Notes under the pieces: model-generated
What the model was told of the DNA's origin: nothing
The model's input: the letters and a program-made list of their open reading frames with translations, nothing else
Database searches by the model: none
Assembly: GCF_003002915.1 (NCBI RefSeq)
Contig: NZ_PVTG01000022.1
Span: forward strand, 1-64,000
Length of the DNA stretch: 64,000 nucleotides
From: Geodermatophilus tzadiensis
Lineage (GTDB): Bacteria > Actinomycetota > Actinomycetes > Mycobacteriales > Geodermatophilaceae
Reading direction: 5' to 3'
Program-made: the position numbers and the translations under genes
In this document: piece after piece, positions 34,569 to 43,296 of the stretch
How the letters are laid out: each line of letters begins with the position of its first letter
How positions within the stretch are numbered: position 1 is the first letter of the stretch

Positions 34569-34574
34569 TACGCT
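34569..34574 (+). promoter_or_regulatory. -10 element TACGCT, leaderless start of lipoprotein gene
   Basis: TACGCT ends 7 nt before the ATG at 34582. Confidence 0.5.
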
Positions 34575-34581
34575 GGCCGCC

Positions 34582-35340
34582 ATGCCGCGCCGCCTGCTCG
34601 CGATCGCGCTCGTCCTGCTGGCGGTCCTGCTCACCGGCTGCACCGACGGCCCCGCCGACCGGCAGCCCGGCGACCCGGTCACCGCCGAGGAGGCCGAGGT
34701 GCTCGCCGGGCTGCTCGCCGGCACCGCGGAGTCCGGCGGCGCCGACCTGGTGGCGACCGCGCCCTTCGGCGAGGACGGGCTGCTGACCCTGACCGGCGAG
34801 GTCGACCTCGCCGGCGGGACGGGCCGCGCGCGGGCGGTGACCTCCTACGGCGGCGAGCAGCCCGACGACGTCCGGACGGTGTTCTTCAGCACCGACACCG
34901 TCTGGTTCGGCGACCTCGCGGGCCTGCCGGCGGCGCTGTCGGCGGAGGGGCTGGCCGACGTCCCCTTCGTGCGGCGGCCGCTGGCCACCGGCTCGGAGGA
35001 GGTGCCGCTGACCGACGTGCTCGTGCGGCTGGTGCTCAACCTCGGCGCCGACGGGACCGACGACGCCGCGGCCTTCACCACCGGCGGGCACACCTGGCAG
35101 GGACAGCGCTCGATCGACGGGCAGCTGGCCTCGGTCTACGCGTCGGACGCCGGCTGGTCGGTGGCCGTGGACGACGGCAGCGGGCTGCTGTTGCAGTACG
35201 CCACCCGGCTGCCCGGCCTCGAGGACGACGTGACGGTCACCCTGGCCGACCACGGCCCGCGGACGATCGCGCTGCCGGAGGAGGGGCAGACCGTCGACGC
35301 GGTGGCCCACCCGGCGGTGGCCGAGGCGGTCGGCGTCTAG
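34582..35340 (+). CDS. Lipoprotein (LppX/LprG-like fold possible)
   Basis: 252 residues. Signal peptide MPRRLLAIALVLLAVLLTGC with a lipobox cysteine at residue 20. The mature part is acidic, with alternating strands (LTLTGEVDLAGGTGRARAV, TVWFGDLAGLP, WQGQRSIDGQLASVY, WSVAVDDGSGLLLQYATRL) reminiscent of actinobacterial LppX/LprG-type lipid-binding lipoproteins. That fold assignment is tentative. Stands alone between two terminators with its own leaderless promoter. Confidence 0.8.
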   Translation: MPRRLLAIALVLLAVLLTGCTDGPADRQPGDPVTAEEAEVLAGLLAGTAESGGADLVATAPFGEDGLLTLTGEVDLAGGTGRARAVTSYGGEQPDDVRTVFFSTDTVWFGDLAGLPAALSAEGLADVPFVRRPLATGSEEVPLTDVLVRLVLNLGADGTDDAAAFTTGGHTWQGQRSIDGQLASVYASDAGWSVAVDDGSGLLLQYATRLPGLEDDVTVTLADHGPRTIALPEEGQTVDAVAHPAVAEAVGV

Positions 35341-35359
35341 CGGAGCCCCCGGACACGGG

Positions 35360-35394
35360 GGAAGGGGCGGCCTCTTCCCCAGACCGCCCCTTCC
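35360..35394. terminator. Hairpin between convergent lipoprotein and AlgH genes
   Basis: GGAAGGGGCGG pairs with CCGCCCCTTCC over a 13-nt loop. Lies between convergent genes, so it probably serves both. Confidence 0.75.
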
Positions 35395-35454
35395 GGCGTT
35401 CTTCCTACCAGATCCGGGGGCCCCGCGCGCGCCCGGGGCGCACGCGGTGTCGGG

Positions 35455-36132
35455 TCAGTTCGCCGACGGGTCGGCCGGCGCCGTCGACAGCACCGCGAGG
35501 CGGCCCCGCTGCCGGCTCAGCACCGCGCGCCACAGCGCCGAGCCGGCCAGGTCGCTGAGCACGTCCCCGGGGCTCCCGGGCACGCAGGCCCACGCGCCCT
35601 CGGCGATCTCGGCGGCCAGCTGGCCGGGTGACCAGCCCGCGTACCCGGCGAAGACCCGCAGCCCGGCCAGGCCGCGCCCCGTGCCGCACTCGAGGTCGGC
35701 GGGGTCGGTGTCGAGGTCGACGAGGTAGACGTCGCCGGCCACCTGGCGCAGGCCGGCGTCCGCGGCGGCCGTGGCGCCGGACCAGGCGGCCAGGCACAGC
35801 GCGGTGTCGGTCTCGCACGGGCCACCGACGTGGAAGACGCCGGGCTCGACGGCGAGGTCGCACCAGCCGGGCAGCACGTCGCGGATCTCGACCTGGCTGG
35901 GCCGGCCGAGGACGACGCCGAGGGTGCCGCTGTCGTTGTGGTCGAGCACGTAGACGACGCCGCCGGCGAAGTTCGGGTCGGTGAGCGCCGGCATCGCGAC
36001 CAGCAGCGACCCCGGGCCGACGTCGTCGAGCGTCCCGGTGGACAGCGCCGGCACGGCCGCGCGACGACGGCCCGTGCCGCGCCGGGTGGGCCGGCCGGAC
36101 TCGGGCTCTGGTGACGGGGGCACCGCGGACAT
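35455..36132 (-). CDS. YqgE/AlgH family protein (UPF0301)
   Basis: 225 residues from ATG 36132. Family core from about residue 30: GSLLVAMPALTDPNFAGGVV, VLDHNDSGTLGVVLGRPS, VFHVGGPCETDTALCL, RVFAGYAGWSPGQLAAEI. Function in bacteria is not established; AlgH was named for alginate regulation in Pseudomonas. The extra N-terminal 28 residues are Pro/Arg-rich. Divergent from the MFS gene with a 64-bp gap. Confidence 0.88.
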   Translation of the reverse strand: MSAVPPSPEPESGRPTRRGTGRRRAAVPALSTGTLDDVGPGSLLVAMPALTDPNFAGGVVYVLDHNDSGTLGVVLGRPSQVEIRDVLPGWCDLAVEPGVFHVGGPCETDTALCLAAWSGATAAADAGLRQVAGDVYLVDLDTDPADLECGTGRGLAGLRVFAGYAGWSPGQLAAEIAEGAWACVPGSPGDVLSDLAGSALWRAVLSRQRGRLAVLSTAPADPSAN

Positions 36133-36183
36133 CCCCACCAGTGTGCAACAGCCCGGCCGTCGGGGGGCGGCGCAGGCGCGTCC

Positions 36184-36189
36184 TACCCT
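36184..36189 (+). promoter_or_regulatory. -10 element TACCCT, leaderless start of MFS gene
   Basis: TACCCT ends 7 nt before the GTG at 36197. Confidence 0.5.
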
Positions 36190-36196
36190 CGCCTGC

Positions 36197-37480
36197 GTGG
36201 GTGCCGACACGACCGTGCGGCACCTGCTGCTCCGCGGTGACTTCCGCCGGCTGCTCACCACCCGGCTGCTGTCGCAGTTCGGGGACGGCGTCTTCCAGGC
36301 CTCGCTGGCCGGCACGGTGCTGTTCAACCCCCAGCGCGCCGCCGAGCCGATCGACGTCGCCGCGGGGTTCGCCGTCCTGCTGCTCCCGTACTCGGTGGTG
36401 GGCCCCTTCGCCGGCGTCTGGCTGGACCGGTGGAGCCGCCGGCAGGTGCTGCTGCGGGCCAACCTGCTGCGGGCCGTCCTGGTGGCCGCCGTGGCCGGGA
36501 CGGTGCTCGCCGGGGTCGCCGGACTCCCGCTCTACGCACTGGGCCTGGCGGTCTTCTCGGTCACCCGCTTCGTGCTGTCGGCGTTGTCGGCCGGGCTGCC
36601 GCACACCGCCGACGAGCCCTCGCTGGTGTCGGCGAACGCGCTGTCGACGACGTTGGGCGCGGTCGCCACGGTGGCCGGCGGGGGCGCGGCGGTGGTCCTG
36701 TCCCGGCTCGGCGTCGCCGGGGACGCCGTGTACGCCGCCGTGGCGCTGTCCGCGGCGCTGCCCTACGTGGCGGCGTCGCTCGTCGTGGCGGGGTTCGCCC
36801 CGGCGTACCTGGGCCCCGACTCCGCCGCCGGGCCGGACCGGCTGACGGCGCGGGCGGTGGTGCGCGGGATGGTCGAGGGCGCCCGGCACGCCCGCGCGCG
36901 CCCGCCGGTGGCCGCGGCGCTGCTGGCGATCAGCGCGCACCGGCTCTGCTTCGGCGTCCTGACGCTGGGGACGCTGCTGCTCTACCGCACCGGCTTCCCC
37001 GACGCCGGTGGGCTGCTGCCCGGCGGCCTGGTCGGTCTCGGGCAGGCGGTCGCCGCCGGCGCCGCGGGGACGGTGCTGGCCGCCGCGGTGACGCCGGCGG
37101 CGGTGCGGCGGGCGGGCCGGCGCCGGTGGACGACGGGCCTGCTGGCCGTCGGCGGCGCGCTGCAGCTGGTGCTGGGACTGCCGTTCACCCCGCCGTCGAC
37201 GGTGGCCGCCGCGTTCGTGCTGGGCCTGGTGGCGCAGGGCGTGAAGATCTGCGTGGACACCACGCTGCAGGAGTCCCTGGACGACGAGCTGCGCGGCCGC
37301 GTCTTCTCCGTCTACGACACCCTGGTCAACGTCAGCTACGTGACGGCGCTGGTCGCAGCGGCGCTGCTGCTGCCGCCCGACGGCCGCTCGGGAGCCGCGC
37401 TGGTCGTCGTCGCGGCGGGGTACCTGCTCACCGCGGCGCTCTACGCCCGCCTGACGCGGACGCCCGCCCGCCTGCCCTGA
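36197..37480 (+). CDS. Major facilitator superfamily transporter
   Basis: 427 residues from GTG with about 12 hydrophobic segments. MFS hallmarks: LLTTRLLSQFGDGVFQASLAG in helix 1, the helix 2-3 loop FAGVWLDRWSRRQVLL (the conserved GxxxDRxxRR-type motif), and a second-half signature ELRGRVFSVYDTLVNVSYV. The type resembles MFS_3/enterobactin-exporter or macrolide-efflux-like carriers. Substrate not predictable. Confidence 0.87.
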   Translation: MGADTTVRHLLLRGDFRRLLTTRLLSQFGDGVFQASLAGTVLFNPQRAAEPIDVAAGFAVLLLPYSVVGPFAGVWLDRWSRRQVLLRANLLRAVLVAAVAGTVLAGVAGLPLYALGLAVFSVTRFVLSALSAGLPHTADEPSLVSANALSTTLGAVATVAGGGAAVVLSRLGVAGDAVYAAVALSAALPYVAASLVVAGFAPAYLGPDSAAGPDRLTARAVVRGMVEGARHARARPPVAAALLAISAHRLCFGVLTLGTLLLYRTGFPDAGGLLPGGLVGLGQAVAAGAAGTVLAAAVTPAAVRRAGRRRWTTGLLAVGGALQLVLGLPFTPPSTVAAAFVLGLVAQGVKICVDTTLQESLDDELRGRVFSVYDTLVNVSYVTALVAAALLLPPDGRSGAALVVVAAGYLLTAALYARLTRTPARLP

Positions 37481-37507
37481 GCCGGCCCGTCCCGAGCCGG
37501 CCCGTCC

Positions 37508-37533
37508 CGAGCCGGCCTCAGAGGGCCGGCTCG
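37508..37533. terminator. Hairpin between convergent MFS and metalloprotease genes
   Basis: CGAGCCGGCC pairs with its complement over a 6-nt loop, and overlaps the stop codon of the metalloprotease gene. Just before it a 15-bp unit GAGCCGGCCCGTCCC is repeated nearly three times (37484-37517). Confidence 0.6.
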
Positions 37534-38354
37534 CACGGCCCCCGGCCGAGCCGGGCCAGGCCGTGGCGGTCGCCGGGCCCGAGCTCCCCGGTGGCGCTGC
37601 CGTGCGGGGACATCAGCTCGCCGGGGTCGTCGACGTGCCCGAGGCCCACGACGTGCGCCAGCTCGTGCACCAGCACGCCGCGGAGGGCCGCCCGCCCCTC
37701 GGGGGAGCCGACCACGGCGGCGGCCCACCCCGCGTCGACGGCGACCGCGCCGGTCACGTACACGTACGGGCCGCCCGCCGACCACGCCTCGCTGCCGCCG
37801 ACACCGGCCACCGTGCCGGCGAGGGCGGGCACCGTCGCGGGCGTCTCCCAGCTGACGAGGACCGGCGCCCAGCGGTCGCCGTAGCGGCCGGGCTGGGCGG
37901 CCGGGCGGTCCTCCGACCACGCCTCGTCGGTGGCGCCGTCGGCGACGAACCGCAGCCCGGTGGCCGCCGACACCTCGGCCACCGCCTCCGCGACCAGGCC
38001 CGCACCCCCCGCCGGGACGCCGTCGGGCCGGACGACGTAGTGCACCGGGCGGCACGGGTCGTAGGCGACCGGCGTCTCGCCGTCCCCCTGGTGCTGCAGG
38101 AAGCTCCACGTCCCGAGCTCCGGGACGGCGGGCGGCCGGCCGAGCGGGGCGTCGGCGGCCCCCACGCCGGGCGTCGGGCGGTCCGCGGTCGGGCCGGCCG
38201 CGGCGGCCGCGGCCGGTGACCAGGGCCAGATCGGACGGCCCGCCAGCCAGGCGGCCCCGAGCGCCAGGGCGAGGACGAGCACCACGGCCAGCAGGCCGCG
38301 GGCGTTGCCGGGGTGCGGCGCGGGGAGCCCGCGGGAGTGCGGCCCGCCGTCCAC
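37518..38354 (-). CDS. Membrane-anchored matrixin-like metalloprotease
   Basis: 278 residues. Cytoplasmic start, one N-terminal transmembrane segment (about 20-38), then an exported domain. The zinc site HELAHVVGLGH (HExxHxxGxxH) with a following methionine-turn candidate (PGELMSPHG) identifies the metzincin clan, closest to matrixins (M10A). Upstream of it VHYVVRPDG and FVADGATDEAWSEDRPA fit the small bacterial matrixin-like exoproteins seen in actinobacteria. Substrate unknown. Ends in a Cys-containing tail GRGPCEPAL; another Cys (YDPCRPVHY) could pair with it. Confidence 0.8.
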   Translation of the reverse strand: MDGGPHSRGLPAPHPGNARGLLAVVLVLALALGAAWLAGRPIWPWSPAAAAAAGPTADRPTPGVGAADAPLGRPPAVPELGTWSFLQHQGDGETPVAYDPCRPVHYVVRPDGVPAGGAGLVAEAVAEVSAATGLRFVADGATDEAWSEDRPAAQPGRYGDRWAPVLVSWETPATVPALAGTVAGVGGSEAWSAGGPYVYVTGAVAVDAGWAAAVVGSPEGRAALRGVLVHELAHVVGLGHVDDPGELMSPHGSATGELGPGDRHGLARLGRGPCEPAL

Positions 38355-38415
38355 CCGCGCCTCCCGCCGTCCGGTCCGGGACCGGTCCTACCGGCGGACG
38401 GCGCGGTGGGGGAGA

Positions 38416-38445
38416 CCCCGACCGGGTGGCACCACCCGGTCGGGG
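38416..38445 (-). terminator. Hairpin after VOC gene
   Basis: CCCCGACCGGGTGG with its exact complement and a 2-nt centre, directly after the VOC stop on the minus strand. Confidence 0.75.
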
Positions 38446-38449
38446 GAGG

Positions 38450-38893
38450 TCAGGAGAGGTCCTGACCCTCGAAGTCCTCGGGCGTGTAGGCGCGCGGCTC
38501 GACCAGGACCATCCAGTTGCCCGAGTTGTCCCGCATGACCGCCTCGACGCCGTAGGGGCGCTGCGTGGGCGGCTGCAGGAACTCCACGCCCCTGGCCGAG
38601 AGCTCCTCGTAGGTCCCCTGGCAGTCGTCGACGTTCACGCCGATCCCCGGCAGCCCGCCCTCGGCCTGCGCCCGCTGCATCGCGGCGACGAGGTCGTCCG
38701 ACAGCGGCCGGCTCGGGGTGGTCAGGTGCACCTGCAGCTCGGGCTGGCTGGGGTGCCCCACGGTCACCCAGCGGAAGTCCGGGCCGAGCCGGACGTCGTC
38801 CCTGGCCTGGAAGCCGAGGACGTCGGTGTAGAAGGCGAGGGACTCGTCGATGTCCTTCACCCAGACGCTGACGAGGGAGACGTTGGTGATCAC
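38450..38893 (-). CDS. VOC-family (glyoxalase/bleomycin-resistance-like) protein
   Basis: 147 residues. Starts SLVSVWVKDIDESLAFYTDVLGF, followed by the second half-repeat GVNVDDCQGTYEELSARGVEF and RDNSGNWMVLVEP, the paired beta-alpha-beta-beta-beta modules of the vicinal oxygen chelate fold. Metal ligand candidates: an N-terminal His in VGHPSQPE and Glu in VLVEP. Substrate unknown. It follows cca on the same strand. Confidence 0.85.
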   Translation of the reverse strand: MITNVSLVSVWVKDIDESLAFYTDVLGFQARDDVRLGPDFRWVTVGHPSQPELQVHLTTPSRPLSDDLVAAMQRAQAEGGLPGIGVNVDDCQGTYEELSARGVEFLQPPTQRPYGVEAVMRDNSGNWMVLVEPRAYTPEDFEGQDLS

Positions 38894-38924
38894 GCGACGA
38901 GGCTAGGGAGCCCCGGTGCACCGG

Positions 38925-40418
38925 TCAGCGGGCGGCCCACCAGGCGCGCAGCTCCGCCTCGGCGTCCTCGCGGCTGAGGGGGCCGCGCTCGAGACGCAGG
39001 TCCTTGAGGTGCTTCCACGCCTCGCCCACCTCGCGGCCGGGCGGGATGCCGAGGATCTCCATGATCGCGTTGCCGTCGAGGTCGGGGCGGACGCGGGCGA
39101 GGTCCTCGGCCGCCGACAGCTCGGCGATCCGCCGCTCGAGCGAGTCGTAGGTGGCCGCCAGCGCGGCCGCGCGCCGCCGGTTGCGGGTCGTGCAGTCCGA
39201 GCGCACCAGCTTGTGCAGGCGGGGGAGCAGGTCACCGGCGTCGGTGACGTAGCGGCGGACGGCGGAGTCGGTCCACTCGCCCGTGCCGTAGCCGTGGAAC
39301 CGCAGGTGCAGGAACGTCAGGCGGGAGACGTCCTCCACGACCTCCTTGGAGTACCGCAGCGCCTGCAGCCGCTTGCGCACCAGCTTGGCGCCGACCACCT
39401 CGTGGTGGTGGAAGGAGACCCGCCCGCGCGGCTCGTGCCGGCGGGTGGCCGGCTTGCCGACGTCGTGCAGCAGCGCGGCCAGTCGCAGCACCAGGTCCGG
39501 CGACCCGGCGCCGGGGTCGGCCTCCTCCAGCGCGATGGCCTGGTCCAGCACGGTCAGCGAGTGGCTGTAGACGTCCTTGTGCTGGTGGTGCTCGTCGATC
39601 TCCATCCGCAGCGCGGACAGCTCGGGCAGCACGACGTCGGCCAGCCCACTGGACACGAACAGCTCCAGCGCCGCGCGCGGCGCGTCCTGCAGCAGCGTCT
39701 TGGACAGCTCCACCTGCACCCGCTCCGGGGTGATCCGGGCCAGCTCGCCGGACATGTCCGTCATCGCCCCGACCACCTCCTCGACCGGGGTCAGGCCGAG
39801 CTGGGCGACGAACCGGACGCCGCGCAGCATCCGCAGCGGGTCGTCGGCGAAGGAGTCCGCGGCCGCCCCGGGGGTGCGCAGCCGGCGGGCGAGCAGGTCG
39901 CCCAGGCCGCCGAAGGGGTCGGTCACCGTGCGGTCGGGGCCGAGGGACACGGCCATCGCGTTGACCGTGAAGTCGCGGCGGGCGAGGTCGTCGACGAGCG
40001 AGTCGCCCCAGGCGACCTCGGGGTTGCGCGACTCGCGGTCGTAGCGGTCGGCGCGGTAGGTGGTGATCTCCAGCCGGGTCGCCTCGCCCGCGTGCCGGAC
40101 CTCGGCGCCGACGGTGCCGAACGCGATCCCCGTGTTCCACGTGGAACTGGCCCAGCCGCGCAGCAGCTGCAGCACCTGCTCGGGCCGCGCGTCGGTGGTG
40201 ACGTCGAGGTCGCCGGGTGGCCGCGCGGCACCGGTGCCGGCGGCCAGCAGCGCGTCGCGCACCGACCCGCCGACGAGGTGGGCCTCGAAGCCCGCGGCGG
40301 TGAAGCGCTCGCCGAGCTCGACGAGCACGGGGGAGACCTCGACCAGGTCGCGCACGGCCTGCTGGACCGCCGGGGGGACGGGCACGGCGGCCGCGCGACT
40401 CTCGGGCTGTCCGGACAC
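38925..40418 (-). CDS. cca: CCA tRNA nucleotidyltransferase (PcnA-like)
   Basis: 497 residues from GTG 40418, where a minus-strand TACCCT ends 8 nt upstream. Head domain: AHLVGGSVRDALL, the catalytic GDLDVTT (DxD), RRDFTVNAMAV and the ribose/phosphate motif DPLRMLRGVRFVAQL. C-terminal HD domain: RLAALLHDVGKPATR with DVYSHSLTVLDQ. Adds or repairs the 3' CCA end of tRNAs. Divergent from mutT4 as Rv3907c from Rv3908 in M. tuberculosis. A parS-like palindrome lies within it and encodes STWN. Confidence 0.95.
   Translation of the reverse strand: MSGQPESRAAAVPVPPAVQQAVRDLVEVSPVLVELGERFTAAGFEAHLVGGSVRDALLAAGTGAARPPGDLDVTTDARPEQVLQLLRGWASSTWNTGIAFGTVGAEVRHAGEATRLEITTYRADRYDRESRNPEVAWGDSLVDDLARRDFTVNAMAVSLGPDRTVTDPFGGLGDLLARRLRTPGAAADSFADDPLRMLRGVRFVAQLGLTPVEEVVGAMTDMSGELARITPERVQVELSKTLLQDAPRAALELFVSSGLADVVLPELSALRMEIDEHHQHKDVYSHSLTVLDQAIALEEADPGAGSPDLVLRLAALLHDVGKPATRRHEPRGRVSFHHHEVVGAKLVRKRLQALRYSKEVVEDVSRLTFLHLRFHGYGTGEWTDSAVRRYVTDAGDLLPRLHKLVRSDCTTRNRRRAAALAATYDSLERRIAELSAAEDLARVRPDLDGNAIMEILGIPPGREVGEAWKHLKDLRLERGPLSREDAEAELRAWWAAR
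40134..40147. promoter_or_regulatory. parS-like site GTTCCACGTGGAAC inside cca
   Basis: Perfect copy of the palindrome, in the coding region of cca about 15 kb from parAB. Confidence 0.65.
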
Positions 40419-40426
40419 GACGATCC

Positions 40427-40432
40427 AGGGTA
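40427..40432 (-). promoter_or_regulatory. -10 element TACCCT of cca, near-leaderless
   Basis: Minus-strand TACCCT, 8 nt from the cca GTG. Back-to-back with the mutT4 promoter at 40449. Confidence 0.45.
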
Positions 40433-40448
40433 GTGGGACCACTCGCGC

Positions 40449-40454
40449 TACCCT
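40449..40454 (+). promoter_or_regulatory. -10 element TACCCT, leaderless start of mutT4
   Basis: TACCCT ends 6 nt before the ATG at 40461. Confidence 0.5.
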
Positions 40455-40460
40455 CCTCGC

Positions 40461-40937
40461 ATGGCTGGGACCGGCGGACGTGGACGCCCCGGCCGCCGTC
40501 TGCGCCGGGTCGACGAGACCTCCGCGGGCGGCCTGGTCGTCGCCGACGACGGCATCCACGGACCCCGGGCCGCCCTCATCGGCCGCACCGACCGTCGCGG
40601 CCGGCTGCTGTGGTCGCTGCCGAAGGGCCACATCGAGGAGGGCGAGACCCCCGAGGACACCGCCGTCCGGGAGGTCGCGGAGGAGACCGGGATCATCGGC
40701 GAGGTGCTGGCCCCGCTCGGGATCATCGACTTCTGGTTCGTGGCCGAGGGACGCCGCGTGCACAAGACCGTGCACCACTTCCTCCTGCGCGCCATCGGCG
40801 GCGCGCTGTCCGACGCCGACGTCGAGGTCACCGAGGTCGCCTGGGTGCCCCTCGACGAGCTGAGCGGTCGGCTCGCCTACGCCGACGAGCGTGCGCTGGT
40901 CGAGCGCGCGCCCGCGCTGCTCGCCGACAGTGCGTGA
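40461..40937 (+). CDS. mutT4: NUDIX hydrolase (MutT4-like)
   Basis: 158 residues. A complete NUDIX box begins at [17 protein letters not shown] and ends with AEETGI, so the metal-binding glutamates REVAEE are intact. The start ([17 protein letters not shown]) matches Rv3908 MutT4 of M. tuberculosis. It would hydrolyse nucleoside diphosphate derivatives; the physiological substrate is not certain. First gene of the envelope block mutT4-DUF6049-murJ. Confidence 0.9.
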   Translation: MAGTGGRGRPGRRLRRVDETSAGGLVVADDGIHGPRAALIGRTDRRGRLLWSLPKGHIEEGETPEDTAVREVAEETGIIGEVLAPLGIIDFWFVAEGRRVHKTVHHFLLRAIGGALSDADVEVTEVAWVPLDELSGRLAYADERALVERAPALLADSA

Positions 40938-41004
40938 CCCGGCGCCCGAGGTCCCTCCCAGGCATCCCACCCCCCGACCCGGGGACGGCCGGCGCGGGGG
41001 AGCC

Positions 41005-43296
41005 GTGACGCGCCGCCGGAGCGCGCGGGTGCTGGCGACGGCCCTGCTGACCCTGCCGCTGCTCGCCGCCGCACCCGTGGCCGCCGCGCCCGTGGCCGCC
41101 GCACCCGCACCCGTCGCACCCGTCCCGGCACCCGCACCCGCACCCGCACCCGCCGCCGACGACCGGCCGGTCGCGGTCGAGGTGACCCGGCTCGACCCGC
41201 GGACCGTCGCCCCCGGGGGCACCGTCACCGTCGAGGGCCGGCTGACCAACACCGGCACCGAGTCGCTCACCGACCTCACCGTGCGGCTGCAGCGGGGCCA
41301 GGTGGTGACCACGCGGGCCGAGCTGCTCGCCACCGACGCCGACGCCGACCCGGTCACCGCCGGCACCGCCCCCTTCGCGACGGTCACCGGGGAGCTCGCG
41401 CCCGGCGACGAGGTGGCCTTCACCTACACCGCCACCACCGCCGACCTGGCCATGGACCGCGACGGCGTCTACCCGCTGCTGCTCAACCTCAACGCCACCG
41501 GCCCCGACGGCGAGCAGAGCCGCGTCGGGGAGGTGACCACCTCGGTCGTGCAGCAGACGGCGCCGCCGGCGGCCACCACGTCGGTCGCCTGGCTCTGGCC
41601 GCTAGTCGAGCCCACCCACCGCGACGCCGCCGGCGGGTTCGTCGACGACGACCTGGCCGCCGAGGTGTCCGCCGACGGCCGGCTCGACCGGGCGCTCGCG
41701 GTGCTCGAGCGGCTGCCCACCACCGTCCCCCCGGGCGCCACCGAGCCCGAACCGGTCGCGCCGGTGACGGTGGCGGTCGACCCCGTGCTGGTCGAGGAGC
41801 TCGCGCTCATGGCCCGGGGGCCCTACGCCGTCGCCGGGCAGGAGGCCGCCGGTACCGGCACCGGGGCCGCCGCCGCGTGGCTCGAGCGCCTGCGCGCCGT
41901 GGCCGCCGACCACCCCGTCGTCGCGCTGCCCTACGGCGACGTGGACGCCGACGCGCTGCAGGCCGCCGGCCTGCCCGCCGTCGTCACCCGGAGCCTGCCC
42001 CGCGCCGCGGAGGACCCGGGCGACGGCGACGGCGGCGCGGTGGCCGGCGCCGACTCCCCGGGCCCGGCCGGCGCCGACCTGCTGGCCGAGCAGCTCGGCG
42101 TCGAGCCCCGCACCGACCTCGCCTGGGTCGCCGGCGGCCCGCTGCGCGCCGACACCCTGGCCACGCTGGCCGGCGGCGGCGTCGACACGGTCGTGCTCGA
42201 CTCCGGCGCGCTGGACGACGCGGACGCCGTCCTGGGCCTCGACGGCGCTGCCGCCGCGCGCGCGACCGTCGCCGGGGAGGACGGGCCGGTCCCCGCGCTG
42301 GTCGCCGACGGGCGGCTCTCGGCCCTGGTCGGGTCGGCCGGGGCCACCGACGGCGGCGTGCGGGTGGCCGAGCAGCGCTACCTCGCCGAGCTGGTGCTGC
42401 TGTCCCAGCAGCCGGTGGCCGACCCGGCGGGCCAGAGCGTGCTGGTCGCCCCGCCGCGCGACGTCGACCCCGACCCCGACGGCGTCGCCGCGATGATCGC
42501 CGACACCGCGCTGCCCGGGCTGCGCCCGGCCTCCCTCACCGACCTCGCCGCGGGACCGCTCGGCCGCGCGGACGGCGCGCTCGCGCCCGCCGACGGTGAC
42601 CCGGCGCAGACGGCGGCCCTGGACCCGGCCGCGCTGGCCGACGTCGCCGCCGCGGTGGACCTGCGCGACGACCTGGCCGGCGCCGTCGTCGGCGAGCCCG
42701 CCGGCGCCCTGGCGCCCTACGACGCCGCCACCGCGCGTGCGGCCTCCACCTCCTGGCGGGACGACCCGGAGGGCTCCCGGGTGGTGGCGGCCGACCTGCG
42801 CGCCACCCTCGGCGGGCTGCGCGAGCAGGTGACCCTGCTGGCCCCCGCCGAGGGCAGCTACAGCCTGGCCTCCAACGACGCGCCCCTGGTGCTCACCGTG
42901 CAGAACGACCTGCCCTTCGCCGTGCGGGTGCTGGTGGCCGTGCGCACCCGCGACAACGTGGGGCTGACCCTCGGCGACGTCGGCGTCCAGGAGGCCGCGC
43001 CCCGGCAGCGCACGACGCTGCAGGTGCCCACGCAGCTGAGCCAGTCCGGGCGCTTCGCCGTGACCGCGACGCTCACCACGCCCGACGGCGGCCCGCTGGG
43101 CGACCCGGTCGCGATCCAGGTGCGCAGCACGACGTACGGCACCATCTCGCTGTCGATCACCATCGGCGCCGCCGTCCTGCTCGGCCTGCTCTTCCTGCGC
43201 CGCGGGGTGCTGTTCGTGCTGCGCCGCCGCCGCGGCACGGCCGAGGAGGAGCAGCCGGCGGGCACCGTCTGGCCGCCCAGCCGGAGCCCGGTGTGA
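41005..43296 (+). CDS. Secreted/membrane DUF6049 protein (Rv3909-like)
   Basis: 763 residues from GTG 41005 with GGGGGAG upstream. N-terminal signal peptide (VLATALLTLPLLAAAPVAAAP), then an Ala-Pro hexamer-encoded stretch (PAPAPAPAPA, about 30-50), a large extracellular region, and a C-terminal transmembrane helix (ISLSITIGAAVLLGLLFL) with a basic cytoplasmic end. An N-terminal domain (VAPGGTVTVEGRLTNTG) and a C-terminal one (DAPLVLTVQNDLPFAVRVLV) look Ig-like. It corresponds to Rv3909, always beside the MurJ gene, suggesting a role in lipid II export or envelope control. It overlaps murJ by 4 nt. Confidence 0.85.
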   Translation: MTRRRSARVLATALLTLPLLAAAPVAAAPVAAAPAPVAPVPAPAPAPAPAADDRPVAVEVTRLDPRTVAPGGTVTVEGRLTNTGTESLTDLTVRLQRGQVVTTRAELLATDADADPVTAGTAPFATVTGELAPGDEVAFTYTATTADLAMDRDGVYPLLLNLNATGPDGEQSRVGEVTTSVVQQTAPPAATTSVAWLWPLVEPTHRDAAGGFVDDDLAAEVSADGRLDRALAVLERLPTTVPPGATEPEPVAPVTVAVDPVLVEELALMARGPYAVAGQEAAGTGTGAAAAWLERLRAVAADHPVVALPYGDVDADALQAAGLPAVVTRSLPRAAEDPGDGDGGAVAGADSPGPAGADLLAEQLGVEPRTDLAWVAGGPLRADTLATLAGGGVDTVVLDSGALDDADAVLGLDGAAAARATVAGEDGPVPALVADGRLSALVGSAGATDGGVRVAEQRYLAELVLLSQQPVADPAGQSVLVAPPRDVDPDPDGVAAMIADTALPGLRPASLTDLAAGPLGRADGALAPADGDPAQTAALDPAALADVAAAVDLRDDLAGAVVGEPAGALAPYDAATARAASTSWRDDPEGSRVVAADLRATLGGLREQVTLLAPAEGSYSLASNDAPLVLTVQNDLPFAVRVLVAVRTRDNVGLTLGDVGVQEAAPRQRTTLQVPTQLSQSGRFAVTATLTTPDGGPLGDPVAIQVRSTTYGTISLSITIGAAVLLGLLFLRRGVLFVLRRRRGTAEEEQPAGTVWPPSRSPV

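Noticed and set aside
41065..41157. GCACCC hexamer repeat as a separate repeat element
   Set aside because: It simply encodes the Ala-Pro-rich start of the DUF6049 protein and is typical of GC-rich signal-proximal linkers.
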